Source: Gemmatimonadales bacterium UBA2982
Lineage (GTDB): Bacteria > Gemmatimonadota > Gemmatimonadetes > Longimicrobiales > Gaopeijiaceae
Length of the DNA stretch: 49,499 bases
NCBI GenBank assembly: GCA_002347035.1
Contig: DEAM01000014.1
Coordinates: forward strand, 1 to 49,499
Direction: 5' to 3'
The notes under the pieces were generated by a model. The model did no database searches, was not told where the DNA came from, and was given only the letters and a program-made list of their open reading frames with translations. Below, piece by piece: positions 26,028 to 34,413 of the stretch (position 1 is the first letter of the stretch; each line of letters begins with the position of its first letter). Both the position numbers and the translations under genes were made by a program.

Positions 26028-27854
26028 TTGTCAGTAGATCCCGAACTAGTCAGTAAACTTACAACGAAGCCTGGTGTCTACATTTTTCGTGACACAGGCG
26101 GTCGGGTGTTGTACGTGGGGAAGGCGAAATCCTTACGGACTAGGGTCAGGAGCTACTTTCATCGCGAGGCAGATCTCGGAGCCAAGAACCGTAAGCTCGT
26201 GCGCGAGATAGAAGCGCTCGAGACCATTGTGGTGGGTTCGGAGTCAGAGGCACTGATTCTTGAAGCGAATCTAATCAAAGAGCATCGCCCACGGTTTAAC
26301 ATTCTGCTCCGAGACGACAAGCAGTACCCGTACATTAAGGTTACGGTGGGCGAACCATTTCCTCGTGTCTACGTGACCCGCCACGTTGCAAACGACCAGA
26401 GTCGGTACTTTGGCCCTTATACGTCTGTGGGTCCCATGCGACAGGCTCTGGAGGTAGTCAAACACCTCCACACAGTGCGTTCTTGCCGATATGACCTCCC
26501 TAAAGATAGCCCCGAGCGCGCGTGCCTTGACTATCATATTGGTCGCTGCAAGGCCCCGTGTGTTGGGCTTCAATCTGAAACTGATTACGGTGCGATGATC
26601 GTTGATATCCTTAAGATTCTCGAGGGTAAGACTGAAGAAATCAGGGATACTGTTGAGGAGAGGATGGAGTCTGCTTCGGCATTGCTCGATTTTGAGCGAG
26701 CAGCCAAGCTGCGCGACGCCTTAGCCGGGTTGGACACGCTCGCCCGTGAACAGCGTGTCCAGCGAACCAAGGGCGGAAGTTTCGATATCGTGGGTATGGC
26801 ACGAGACGGTGAGTTGGGTGCGGGGGTGGTCCTCAAGGTACGTTCCGGGCTGCTCCTGAGCCGCGATTCCCTCAGGTTCGTAAGGATTTTCCAAGAATCT
26901 GATTCAGATCTTCTTGAGTCTCTAATTTCCCGGCACTACCTAGGTAGGGGTAGTTCAGCTCTTAAAGATCTACCGAGAGAAGTCCTTTTGCCCCGAAATG
27001 TTCCAGGCTCTATAGCGTTTTCAGAGGTTCTATCGGAATCGGCAGGGCGCAAGGTTGAATTGAGAGTTCCGATTCGTGGTGAGAAGCGCTCTTTGCTAGA
27101 GCTTGCTGAACAGAACGCGCGACAGGTTCTCGATGACCGGGTGACAACTCTCGCACACATCGGGGACCGGGCCGAGGATGCATTATTTAGCTTGCAAGAC
27201 GCACTCGACCTAAAGGTAGTGCCACGACTTATGGTGTGTTTCGACATCTCTCATATACAAGGAAGTGAAACGGTTGCCAGTGCGGTGGTCTTCGAGAACG
27301 GCGAACCGAAACGGGCGGGCTATCGTCACATGCGCATCAAGGGAGAATGGGGAAACGACGATTTTCGCTCTATGAAAGAGGCGGTGGAGCGGTATTTCCG
27401 GCGACAGCGAGACGAGGGTAACCCTCTTGCAGATCTTACAGTAGTGGATGGAGGTAAGGCACAGCTTACCGCCGCAGTCACAGCGCTTGATGATGCTGGC
27501 ATCTCCGATGTATCAGTGGCTGCTTTAGCAAAAAAGCAGGAAGAGGTCTTCTTACCGGGGCAGCGTGAGTCGGTTCATCTCGATCGGCGTAATCGAGCAC
27601 TTCACCTCCTGCAGCGCATTCGTGACGAGGCCCATCGGTTTGCATTGCGGTATAATCGTAAGCTTCGGAGTCGTCGCACGATCCGAAGTGAGCTGGGTGA
27701 GATTCCTGGGATCGGCCCTCACAGGCAGACTGTGTTATTACGTAGGTTTGGGTCGCTACAAGGGGTTAAGGAAGCAAGTAAGGAAGACATTGCCAGAGTG
27801 CCTGGCTTCTCGGAAGCGTTAGCCAGCCGAATTCTTACCTACCTTGGCCGCTGA
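26028..27854 (+). CDS. uvrC: UvrABC excinuclease subunit C
   Basis: UvrC makes both incisions in nucleotide excision repair. The 608-aa protein has an N-terminal GIY-YIG nuclease (GVYIFRDTGGRVLYVGKAKS), a Cys-rich segment around RACLDYHIGRCKAPCVG, a UVR domain near residues 207-235 (LLDFERAAKLRDAL), the RNase H-like nuclease with CFDISHIQGSETVAS and VVDGGKAQL, and C-terminal helix-hairpin-helix repeats (EIPGIGPHRQTVLLRRFG, VPGFSEALASRILTYL). TTG 26028 gives the expected N-terminus, but its Shine-Dalgarno is weak. It lies 31 bases after murJ. Confidence 0.96.
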   Translation: MSVDPELVSKLTTKPGVYIFRDTGGRVLYVGKAKSLRTRVRSYFHREADLGAKNRKLVREIEALETIVVGSESEALILEANLIKEHRPRFNILLRDDKQYPYIKVTVGEPFPRVYVTRHVANDQSRYFGPYTSVGPMRQALEVVKHLHTVRSCRYDLPKDSPERACLDYHIGRCKAPCVGLQSETDYGAMIVDILKILEGKTEEIRDTVEERMESASALLDFERAAKLRDALAGLDTLAREQRVQRTKGGSFDIVGMARDGELGAGVVLKVRSGLLLSRDSLRFVRIFQESDSDLLESLISRHYLGRGSSALKDLPREVLLPRNVPGSIAFSEVLSESAGRKVELRVPIRGEKRSLLELAEQNARQVLDDRVTTLAHIGDRAEDALFSLQDALDLKVVPRLMVCFDISHIQGSETVASAVVFENGEPKRAGYRHMRIKGEWGNDDFRSMKEAVERYFRRQRDEGNPLADLTVVDGGKAQLTAAVTALDDAGISDVSVAALAKKQEEVFLPGQRESVHLDRRNRALHLLQRIRDEAHRFALRYNRKLRSRRTIRSELGEIPGIGPHRQTVLLRRFGSLQGVKEASKEDIARVPGFSEALASRILTYLGR

Positions 27855-27899
27855 AGACTATCTAGATCCTCTTCACCAACGAAATTGGAGTCTCAAGAC

Positions 27900-29330
27900 G
27901 TGACCGTCCGTACTCGCTTCGCTCCTAGCCCAACAGGCCGCCTGCATCTCGGGAATGTGCGGGCGGCCGCCTTCAATTGGCTTTTAGCAAAACACCATGG
28001 GGGTAGCTTTGTATTAAGGATTGAGGACACGGATGCAGATAGAAATGTGGCCGGCGGTGAAGAGGCTATTCTAGAAGATCTCAGTTGGCTCGGTCTGGAC
28101 TGGGACGAAGGGCCTGACATCGGAGGGGAGTATGGGCCCTATCGGCAGAGTGTTCGTGATAATCACTACTTAGCCACTATCCAAGGGCTACTGGAACGTG
28201 ATGCTGCTTACGCATGCTTCTGTACTACGGAACAGCTTGCAGCGGAGGCCGAAGAATATGACGACGGTCGGACAGCCCAAAGATATTCTGGAAAATGTCG
28301 TAACATTGAGATTGACGAGCGATTTGAACGGGTCTCGGCTGGCGAAGCCCACTGTATCCGCATCGCAGTCCCTGAGGATATTCAAAGTATTAATATTAAA
28401 GATGAGATATTTGGTTCTATATCATTTGCCACCAATGAGATAGAAGACTTTGTAGTTCAGAGAACTGACGGTCGCTTTACTTACAATTTTGCAGTAGTTG
28501 TTGACGATATTGGGATGGAGATATCTCACGTTATCCGAGGTGTTGGGCACCTCTCTAACACTCCCAAGCAGGCCATACTGTTTGATGTACTCAGTGCTCC
28601 GAGGCCTGTTTTTGGGCACCTTCCTACTGTTCTTGGAGCGGACGGAAAGAAGTTAAGTAAAAGACTCGGAGCGACAGCTGTAGCTGAACTAAGGGCACAA
28701 GGATTTCCGCCTGACGCGGTCCTTAATTATCTGTCCCTACTTGGATGGTCCCATCCCGAAGAAAAGGAAGTGCTCACTCGGTCGGACTTGATTGGAGCGA
28801 TTGGGCTAGAGCGAGTTGGGAAAAGTGACACGCAATTGGATGAGGAGAAGCTACGGTGGGTCTCATCAAGGCACCTTGGGATGGAGGAACTTCAAGAAAT
28901 TGCAGATCATGTGAGGCCGTTTGTAGATACAGGAATGTTTCCTGAAGCTCTCACCAACTTTCAAGCTACTGTAGACGCCCTAAGGACTCGGCTTTCGACT
29001 TACGGTGATATCAATGAACACCTAGAGGTTCTTTATCCTGATGAAGGTGATGCAGAGGAAAAGCGGCAAGGCATTGGTTCGGATCCTGAAGTACGTAAAG
29101 TCCTCACCGCAGTTCAAAAACGGTTGATTATTCTCCCAGCCTGGGATCCCGAAGCATTGGACCAAGCAGTTAGGGCTGGCGGTAAAGATGTTGAGGCTCG
29201 GGGCGCGGCCCTTTTTCATCCTGTACGCAAATTGCTTATCGGATCAGAGAAGGGTCCTGACCTGGGAAAAATCCTTGCGGCTCTCGGCCGACCTGAGGCC
29301 CTTCGGCGCTTCGACCAAGGGTGCAGCTAG
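27900..29330 (+). CDS. gltX: Glutamyl-tRNA synthetase
   Basis: A class I synthetase that charges tRNA-Glu. From GTG 27900 the product is about 476 aa and begins MTVRTRFAPSPTGRLHLGNVRAA, containing the HIGH-type motif HLGN. The KMSKS-type loop appears as GKKLSKRLGA. The segment YACFCTTEQ and a later GKCRN keep Cys residues where some GluRS enzymes bind zinc. GGAG (27887-27890) supports GTG 27900 over TTG 27885. Whether the enzyme also charges tRNA-Gln cannot be told here. Confidence 0.96.
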   Translation: MTVRTRFAPSPTGRLHLGNVRAAAFNWLLAKHHGGSFVLRIEDTDADRNVAGGEEAILEDLSWLGLDWDEGPDIGGEYGPYRQSVRDNHYLATIQGLLERDAAYACFCTTEQLAAEAEEYDDGRTAQRYSGKCRNIEIDERFERVSAGEAHCIRIAVPEDIQSINIKDEIFGSISFATNEIEDFVVQRTDGRFTYNFAVVVDDIGMEISHVIRGVGHLSNTPKQAILFDVLSAPRPVFGHLPTVLGADGKKLSKRLGATAVAELRAQGFPPDAVLNYLSLLGWSHPEEKEVLTRSDLIGAIGLERVGKSDTQLDEEKLRWVSSRHLGMEELQEIADHVRPFVDTGMFPEALTNFQATVDALRTRLSTYGDINEHLEVLYPDEGDAEEKRQGIGSDPEVRKVLTAVQKRLIILPAWDPEALDQAVRAGGKDVEARGAALFHPVRKLLIGSEKGPDLGKILAALGRPEALRRFDQGCS

Positions 29331-29422
29331 AAGCTATGGCCAAATAAGGAGCCCTCGGGCATCTTATATTTCTGTAAATTCTTACGATACCAACCAGTAG
29401 CACGTTAGAAGGAGCTATTAAG

Positions 29423-31177
29423 ATGCGCGTCCCCTCGATCCGGAAAAGCGTCCTTGTGATGCTCGCTGTCACCCTTGGACTCACCGGTTGTGCCAGCGCT
29501 GGTGGCGGTGGCGGTGGGAGCAACAGTGGTCCGAACCGGATCAGTCGAGACGAGCTTATTGCCCTAGGACAGGCCAGTGCTTACGACGCGGTTGAACAGC
29601 TGCGTCGGCGCTGGTTACAGGCCCGCGGGACGGCTGATGGTTTTGGTGGCGGAACTGCCTCTCTACCTGAGGTCTACGTAGACGGTTCGCGCCGGGGCGA
29701 CATGGAGTACCTGAGATCAATGCAAGCTGACCAGATTGGCAGCATGGAGTACCTCAGTGCGGTCGACGCTACCACAAGATTCGGTCTGAATCACGACGGT
29801 GGCGCGATCTTAGTGTCTACGGACACATCAGCTGGAGGCTTTACACCCGACGCTGGCGCTACAGCGGGCGCAGACCAAGGTGGAAATTCGCGTCCTCGAA
29901 ACACTTCCAACACTCGGGATGCTGAAGATGCACTCGAAGATGCCGACGACGCGGATTCTGATGCAGAAGCTCAGACTTTACTAGAGACAGCGGTCAGAAG
30001 CGCGGAGGCCGCGATAGCAGAGAACCCCCAGAATCCATTGGGTCACCGCCTCGCTGCTCTCGCTTACATGGGATTAGAGAATTATCAGGAGGCTGGGGCG
30101 CACTTCACGCATGCTGGTAATCTTTGGGCCATCTTTGAGATAGAAGATCTGGCCATACGCGAGCAGTCGTTTATCGATCTCTACTCAGAGGCTGTGCCGT
30201 TCATGAATTCAGGCGCCTATGAGGATGCTACGGCATTACTTGCGGACGCTAATGCGATCTACCCTCTCCGGCCCGAGGCGATGGTCGCCTTGGCTCAGAT
30301 CTTTGCACAAGACGGTCAGTATGATGAATCAATCGCCTACATGGACGAGGCGATGGCGTTCATGCAGTCTGATCAAGTCGAGGAAGCAGACTCAGTGACG
30401 ATTGCGTCCTGGGTAGATATGACATCGGATCTCCCACTCCTTCGGGCTCAGGTGCAGGCCGGTGCTGGGCGCTTTGAGGAAGCGGTAGGCACCTATCGTG
30501 AGATTGCGATGAATGATCCTACTAACGTTGCAATTAAGCAGGACCTCGGCGCGATCCTTATACAGATGGGGAATAGCGCTGATGCGATCGGCGTTTATCA
30601 AGACATCCTCACGCTGCCTGGACTGACTGGGAACGACTACTACCGCGTGGGTGTCGGCTTTTACTCTGTTGAAGACTTTGGGCAGGCAGCAGATGCCTTT
30701 GGACAAGGTGTCGAAGCCAGCCCTATGGACCGAGATGGACTAGAGATGTGGGCGCGGACATTACAGCTCGACTCGATGTATGCTGAGGCAGCTCCGGCAG
30801 CTGAGCGCTGGGCTGAGCTTGATCCGGCAAGCCAGATCGCGCTAACAGTCTGGGCACAGGCTGCAAATGCTGCTGGGAACTCAGAGCGAGCTGGTGAGAT
30901 CATAGGTATGGTTGATGAGCTGACGTTCACGGTTGACGAACTGCAATTCCGTCGTTTCGGCGCGGGCGGCGGCACGGTCAGCGGATCAGTGACGAATAAG
31001 AGCCTAGAGCAGGGGGCCCAAGTCACTCTTGAATTTACGTTCTACAGCGAGTCAGGAAGCCCAATGGGTACTGTCACGCAGACAGTTACTGTTGGTGCTG
31101 CAGAGATGGCGCAGGTCTTTTCCCTCCAGTTTGACTCGGCTGAGTACGTTGGAGGATACGCCTACGAAGCTATGTGA
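29423..31177 (+). CDS. Plug-like/TPR lipoprotein
   Basis: This is a 584-aa lipoprotein with signal peptide and lipobox LTGC (Cys23), preceded by AAGGAG at 29409-29414. After a Gly/Ser linker comes a compact domain resembling a TonB plug: DAVEQLRRRWLQARG, PEVYVDGSRRG, then MEYLSAVDATTRFGLNHDGG and AILVSTDTS. Related segments are recalled from many Gemmatimonadota lipoproteins (memory, not searched). An Asp/Ala-rich linker follows, then TPR-like helical pairs from about residue 180 to 500, and a C-terminal beta-rich domain of about 65 residues. The role is unknown; an outer-membrane or periplasmic scaffold is plausible. Flanked by gltX and tRNA-Gly. Confidence 0.85.
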   Translation: MRVPSIRKSVLVMLAVTLGLTGCASAGGGGGGSNSGPNRISRDELIALGQASAYDAVEQLRRRWLQARGTADGFGGGTASLPEVYVDGSRRGDMEYLRSMQADQIGSMEYLSAVDATTRFGLNHDGGAILVSTDTSAGGFTPDAGATAGADQGGNSRPRNTSNTRDAEDALEDADDADSDAEAQTLLETAVRSAEAAIAENPQNPLGHRLAALAYMGLENYQEAGAHFTHAGNLWAIFEIEDLAIREQSFIDLYSEAVPFMNSGAYEDATALLADANAIYPLRPEAMVALAQIFAQDGQYDESIAYMDEAMAFMQSDQVEEADSVTIASWVDMTSDLPLLRAQVQAGAGRFEEAVGTYREIAMNDPTNVAIKQDLGAILIQMGNSADAIGVYQDILTLPGLTGNDYYRVGVGFYSVEDFGQAADAFGQGVEASPMDRDGLEMWARTLQLDSMYAEAAPAAERWAELDPASQIALTVWAQAANAAGNSERAGEIIGMVDELTFTVDELQFRRFGAGGGTVSGSVTNKSLEQGAQVTLEFTFYSESGSPMGTVTQTVTVGAAEMAQVFSLQFDSAEYVGGYAYEAM

Positions 31178-31227
31178 GGTGTAGGCTCGCTGGCTCCGGA
31201 GTCGTTACCAGAATATTCGGATCCCAA

Positions 31228-31300
31228 GCGGGAGTAGCTCAGTTGGTAGAGCATCAGCTTCCCAAGCTGAGGGTCGCCGGTTCGAGTCCGGTCTCCCGCT
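31228..31300 (+). tRNA. tRNA-Gly (anticodon CCC)
   Basis: A full cloverleaf is visible. The acceptor GCGGGAG (31228-31234) pairs with CTCCCGC (31293-31299). The D arm is GCTC...GAGC, the anticodon stem TCAGC/GCTGA has loop TTCCCAA with anticodon CCC at 31261-31263, and the T arm is GCCGG-TTCGAGT-CCGGT. The discriminator is T, and CCA is not encoded. It reads the GGG glycine codon. Confidence 0.96.
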
Positions 31301-31313
31301 CTCGGTAAAAGAC

Positions 31314-31350
31314 GCAGCCCCCCAGGGACTTACGATCCTTGGGGGGCTGC
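31314..31350 (+). terminator. Terminator hairpin after tRNA-Gly
   Basis: A 15-bp stem pairs 31314-31328 with 31336-31350 (GCAGCCCCCC with GGGGGGCTGC at its base, one G-U pair) around a 7-base loop. The downstream side has no strong T run. The upstream side has AAAA, which would read as TTTT on the opposite strand, so the hairpin may act in both directions or serve as a 3' stabiliser. Confidence 0.7.
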
Positions 31351-31481
31351 CTAGTGATAGTTTAGGCGGCTTTTGGAGATAGAAATGTCCCAAAACCACA
31401 GAATCAAACCGTAAGGGTTTCGGCCCTGCAGGTACTAGCACAAGACTATCAATATTTCCTGAAGTATTGCCTGAGGATTAC

Positions 31482-32348
31482 ATGAATAAGACGACTCGTC
31501 TGAAAAGTCTGATCAATGCAACGGAAATCCTCGTGATGTATCCGGCGCATGACGCTCTAAGTGCCCGGATTGCTCAAGCTTCAGGGGCCAAGGCTATTAC
31601 CGTAGGAGGTTTCGCTGCATCGGGCGTTTTACTTGGTCAGCCAGATAGCTCCCAGCTCACTGCGACTGAACTTGCGACGTTCTATGAGGGCATCTGTTCC
31701 GCTGTTGATATACCGGTCTTTGTAGATGCTGACACCGGGTTCGGAGGTGTCAGTAACGTGATCAGAATGGTGAGGGACTTTGAACGTGCTGGTGTTGCTG
31801 GATTGTTCATTGAGGATCAGGTCTTTCCCAAGCGATGTGGTCATACGACTGGAAAAGAAATCATCTCTACTGAGGAAATGCTTCCCAAGCTAAAGGCAGC
31901 ACTTGATCACCGTATAGACGAGGATCTTGTCATTATGGGTCGCACTGATGCGCTCGGTGTCCTTGGGGTCGAGGAGGCGATCGCTCGTGCAAACCTCTAT
32001 CGAGAGAGTGGCTGTGACATGGTTTTTGTTGAAGCACCGGAGACGATTACTCAAATGCAACAGATTTGCGAGGAGGTCGACGGGCCAGTATTGGCAAATA
32101 TGGTCGACTTTGGGAGGTCCCCACTGCTATCTGCAAAAAAGCTAGAGGAAATTGGTTTTGCGGTGGGCGTTTGGCCGGTGGCGTCAGTGTTTCTGGTATC
32201 ACGCGCACTCCAAGCTCTCTACCGGACAATGAAGGAAAGCGGATCTACGGTGCCGCTGCATGGAGAGATGGTGGACTTTGAGGAGTACATGGACATCGTG
32301 GGCTTACCGGAGCTTCGCGATACTGAAGCTCGCTATGGTCCGGTGTAG
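31482..32348 (+). CDS. Isocitrate lyase/PEP mutase superfamily enzyme
   Basis: This 288-aa (beta/alpha)8 enzyme shows the superfamily Mg-binding motif VDADTGFGG and the active-site loop KRCGHTTGKEI with Cys119, as in 2-methylisocitrate lyase (PrpB: KRCGH). Possible reactions are cleavage of 2-methylisocitrate or a related 2-hydroxy-acid, or oxaloacetate decarboxylation; the loop favours a lyase. ATG 31482 is preceded by GAGGA; TTG 31467 is an alternative. The DASS transporter gene follows at once, suggesting linked uptake and cleavage of a di- or tricarboxylate (inference). No prpC or prpD is nearby. Confidence 0.85.
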   Translation: MNKTTRLKSLINATEILVMYPAHDALSARIAQASGAKAITVGGFAASGVLLGQPDSSQLTATELATFYEGICSAVDIPVFVDADTGFGGVSNVIRMVRDFERAGVAGLFIEDQVFPKRCGHTTGKEIISTEEMLPKLKAALDHRIDEDLVIMGRTDALGVLGVEEAIARANLYRESGCDMVFVEAPETITQMQQICEEVDGPVLANMVDFGRSPLLSAKKLEEIGFAVGVWPVASVFLVSRALQALYRTMKESGSTVPLHGEMVDFEEYMDIVGLPELRDTEARYGPV

Positions 32349-32369
32349 TTGTCTTTGGGCCGTGGCTTG

Positions 32370-33803
32370 ATGATTCGTCGTCTCGGCTTGATAGCAGGTC
32401 CGCTCCTCGCAGCTGTCCTTTACCTAATCATTCCAGAATCGATACAGGATCTGGAGGGTGGCGAACTACAGCTCGGTACGGCTGGCCGTGTAACCGGCGC
32501 AATGACGGGCTGGATGGCGGTTTGGTGGATGACTGAGGCCATACCCATTTTTGTGACCGCCCTTCTGCCTGCGATCATCCTGCCATTGACGGGTGCCCAA
32601 GAGTTCTTCGAAACCACGGCAGTATACGCACATCCCTTAGTGTTCTTAGCGTTGGGTGGGTTTGTTCTAGCTCTAGCACTAGAGCGTTGGAGTCTCCATC
32701 AGCGCTTTGCGGCCTTCGTCCTAAACATCGTCGGGTCGAGTCCACGACGGTTAGTCGGCGGGTTCATGATCGTTGGTGCCACGCTTAGTATGTGGATTTC
32801 AAATACAGCGGCGTGTGTGATTCTCTTGCCAGTAGCACTCAGCATCATTGCAGCCGGTGACGAGAATTCCGAGTACCATTCACGTTTCGGGATATGTTTG
32901 TTGCTAGGAACTGCGTATGCCTGCTCTATCGGTGGCTTGGGCACGCTTATTGGCACCGGCACAAATGTGTTTCTCGCTTCATTTTTGGCAGATGAGCTGC
33001 AGCGCGAGATATCCTTTGCTAATTGGATGCGTCTCGGCGTGCCCTTGGTAGTTCTACTCCTCCCACTCACCTGGTTTTTGTTAACACGCGTCATCTTTCC
33101 GTTGCCATCGAGGCCTCAGGAAGAAAGTGAGATGCCTCTGCCAGATTTGGGCGTATGGTCCTCTGCCGAACGAAGAGTATTCGCAGTTTTCTGTTTAGCA
33201 GTGATAGGGTGGGTTGGTGCGCCGTTACTTATGAGGTTCCCGCTGTTCGACAATCTGTCGGATCCCGGTGTAGCTATGTTTTGCATGTTGCTCTTGTTTC
33301 TTATACCCGATGGTCAAGGTCGTGGCACTGCTTTAATGGATTGGAATACGGCCGTGAAGCTACCTTGGGGGGTGCTCCTTTTGCTCGGTGGTGGGCTATC
33401 GCTAGCCGGTGCCATTGAAGCCAGTGGTATTGGGAGCGCATTAGCTGTGCTCTCAGCCGGCCTCCGAGATGTTCCGCCCATCTTGATCGTCGTATTCGCA
33501 GTTACTTTGATGAGTTTCTTGACGGAGCTGACAAGTAATCTGGCTAGCACTGTCACCCTTGTTCCAGTTCTTGCCGCCCTGGCTGATGGAGCAGGTATCG
33601 ATCCAGTCACACTTGTGATTCCTACCGCCCTAGCTGCAAGCTGCGCGTTCATGTTACCAGTAGCCACACCTCCGAATACGATCGTGTTCGGTTCGGGCAT
33701 GCTAAGAATCCCGGATATGGTGCGAGCTGGAATATGGATCAACATCTTGGGCATTGTAGTTATCTCCCTTTTAGCATATCCACTCGTCGGGATACTACGT
33801 TAA
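32370..33803 (+). CDS. DASS/SLC13 family dicarboxylate transporter
   Basis: This is a membrane protein of about 477 aa with roughly 11-12 hydrophobic segments. Both SNT-type motifs of the DASS family can be seen: MWISNTAACVILLPVALS in the first half and TELTSNLASTVTLVPVL in the second, with WWMTEAIPIFVTALLPAI near the N-terminus and MLPVATPPNTIVFGSG near the end. These transporters usually import succinate, citrate or similar acids with sodium. ATG 32370 is chosen; TTG 32349, abutting the previous stop, is possible. It is likely cotranscribed with the lyase-like gene. Confidence 0.92.
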   Translation: MIRRLGLIAGPLLAAVLYLIIPESIQDLEGGELQLGTAGRVTGAMTGWMAVWWMTEAIPIFVTALLPAIILPLTGAQEFFETTAVYAHPLVFLALGGFVLALALERWSLHQRFAAFVLNIVGSSPRRLVGGFMIVGATLSMWISNTAACVILLPVALSIIAAGDENSEYHSRFGICLLLGTAYACSIGGLGTLIGTGTNVFLASFLADELQREISFANWMRLGVPLVVLLLPLTWFLLTRVIFPLPSRPQEESEMPLPDLGVWSSAERRVFAVFCLAVIGWVGAPLLMRFPLFDNLSDPGVAMFCMLLLFLIPDGQGRGTALMDWNTAVKLPWGVLLLLGGGLSLAGAIEASGIGSALAVLSAGLRDVPPILIVVFAVTLMSFLTELTSNLASTVTLVPVLAALADGAGIDPVTLVIPTALAASCAFMLPVATPPNTIVFGSGMLRIPDMVRAGIWINILGIVVISLLAYPLVGILR

Positions 33804-33952
33804 GCTTAGACGGATGACTGAGTGGTCTGAGGCTGAGAACGGGACTCTTGTCACACCTATGGACGAGGAACATTTTCAATCTCAAGGCTAGCTCAGGTTC
33901 AGTTTTATAACCTAGGAGGCAGAGTATCAGGTTCGGGCGCTTTTCTACTGTA

Positions 33953-34288
33953 ATGATGATCGGCGCTTTATTTCCGGCCTGTTATAGCTGGGATATAGCC
34001 GAGGTCTCGCCGCGGGCTTTTATCGAGGAACGGGAGCCTGAAAATGTGAGGGTTCAGATGCGAGAAGGGCCAAAAATCGCATTCGAGAATCCTGAAATCA
34101 GTAATGACAGCATTGTAGGGTTCACGGGAGAAGGACAGGGACGGCTAGCCTTGAGTGAGGTTACTGAACTTGAGATCAGGAGATTTAGTGGTGTGAAGAC
34201 TGGGGGCTTCGTCACCATACAATTGTCTTTGGTCGCAGCCTTTCTCGCCGTCGTCATCTACGCTCAGCCCCACTATCGGGGCCTATAA
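33953..34288 (+). CDS. Small probable lipoprotein, unknown function
   Basis: The 111-aa product begins MMIGALFPACYSWDIAE, a short hydrophobic stretch ending in a possible lipobox (FPAC), followed by a beta-rich domain (VRVQMREGPKIAFENPEISNDSIVG) and a hydrophobic helix near the C-terminus (FVTIQLSLVAAFLAVVIYA). The frame stays open upstream to TAA 33908. A perfect AGGAGG (33914-33919) lies 6 bases before ATC 33926, and a start there would add RFGRFSTV and complete a signal peptide. From ATG 33953 the Shine-Dalgarno is too far away. No family name is certain. Confidence 0.65.
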   Translation: MMIGALFPACYSWDIAEVSPRAFIEEREPENVRVQMREGPKIAFENPEISNDSIVGFTGEGQGRLALSEVTELEIRRFSGVKTGGFVTIQLSLVAAFLAVVIYAQPHYRGL

Positions 34289-34304
34289 AGCGAAGGCTCG
34301 CACT

Positions 34305-34316
34305 ACCCGATCGGGT
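34305..34316 (+). promoter_or_regulatory. 12-bp perfect palindrome, possible operator
   Basis: ACCCGATCGGGT lies in the 125-base gap before the metalloprotease gene and is perfectly self-complementary. It could be a repressor site. No -35/-10 pair could be fixed next to it, so the call is tentative. Confidence 0.3.
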
Positions 34317-34348
34317 GCTGCACCTAGTACACTTCTAATGGCCTTGGG

Positions 34349-34371
34349 CTTGGATTCTTGCTCGATCCAAG
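34349..34371 (+). promoter_or_regulatory. Hairpin in the leader of the metalloprotease gene
   Basis: CTTGGAT (34349-34355) pairs with ATCCAAG (34365-34371) across a 9-base loop, 42 bases before the ATG. No T run follows, so it is not an ordinary terminator. It may be a 5' UTR structure. Confidence 0.3.
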
Positions 34372-34413
34372 GACCTGATAAAGATCGGCCCGTCAGCTAG
34401 ACTGAGGTGGACT

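Noticed and set aside
33808..33900. tRNA-Ser-like start (GGATGACTGAGTGGTCTGAGGC)
   Set aside because: No matching acceptor stem, no anticodon arm and no T-arm consensus could be found; chance similarity or at most a decayed fragment.
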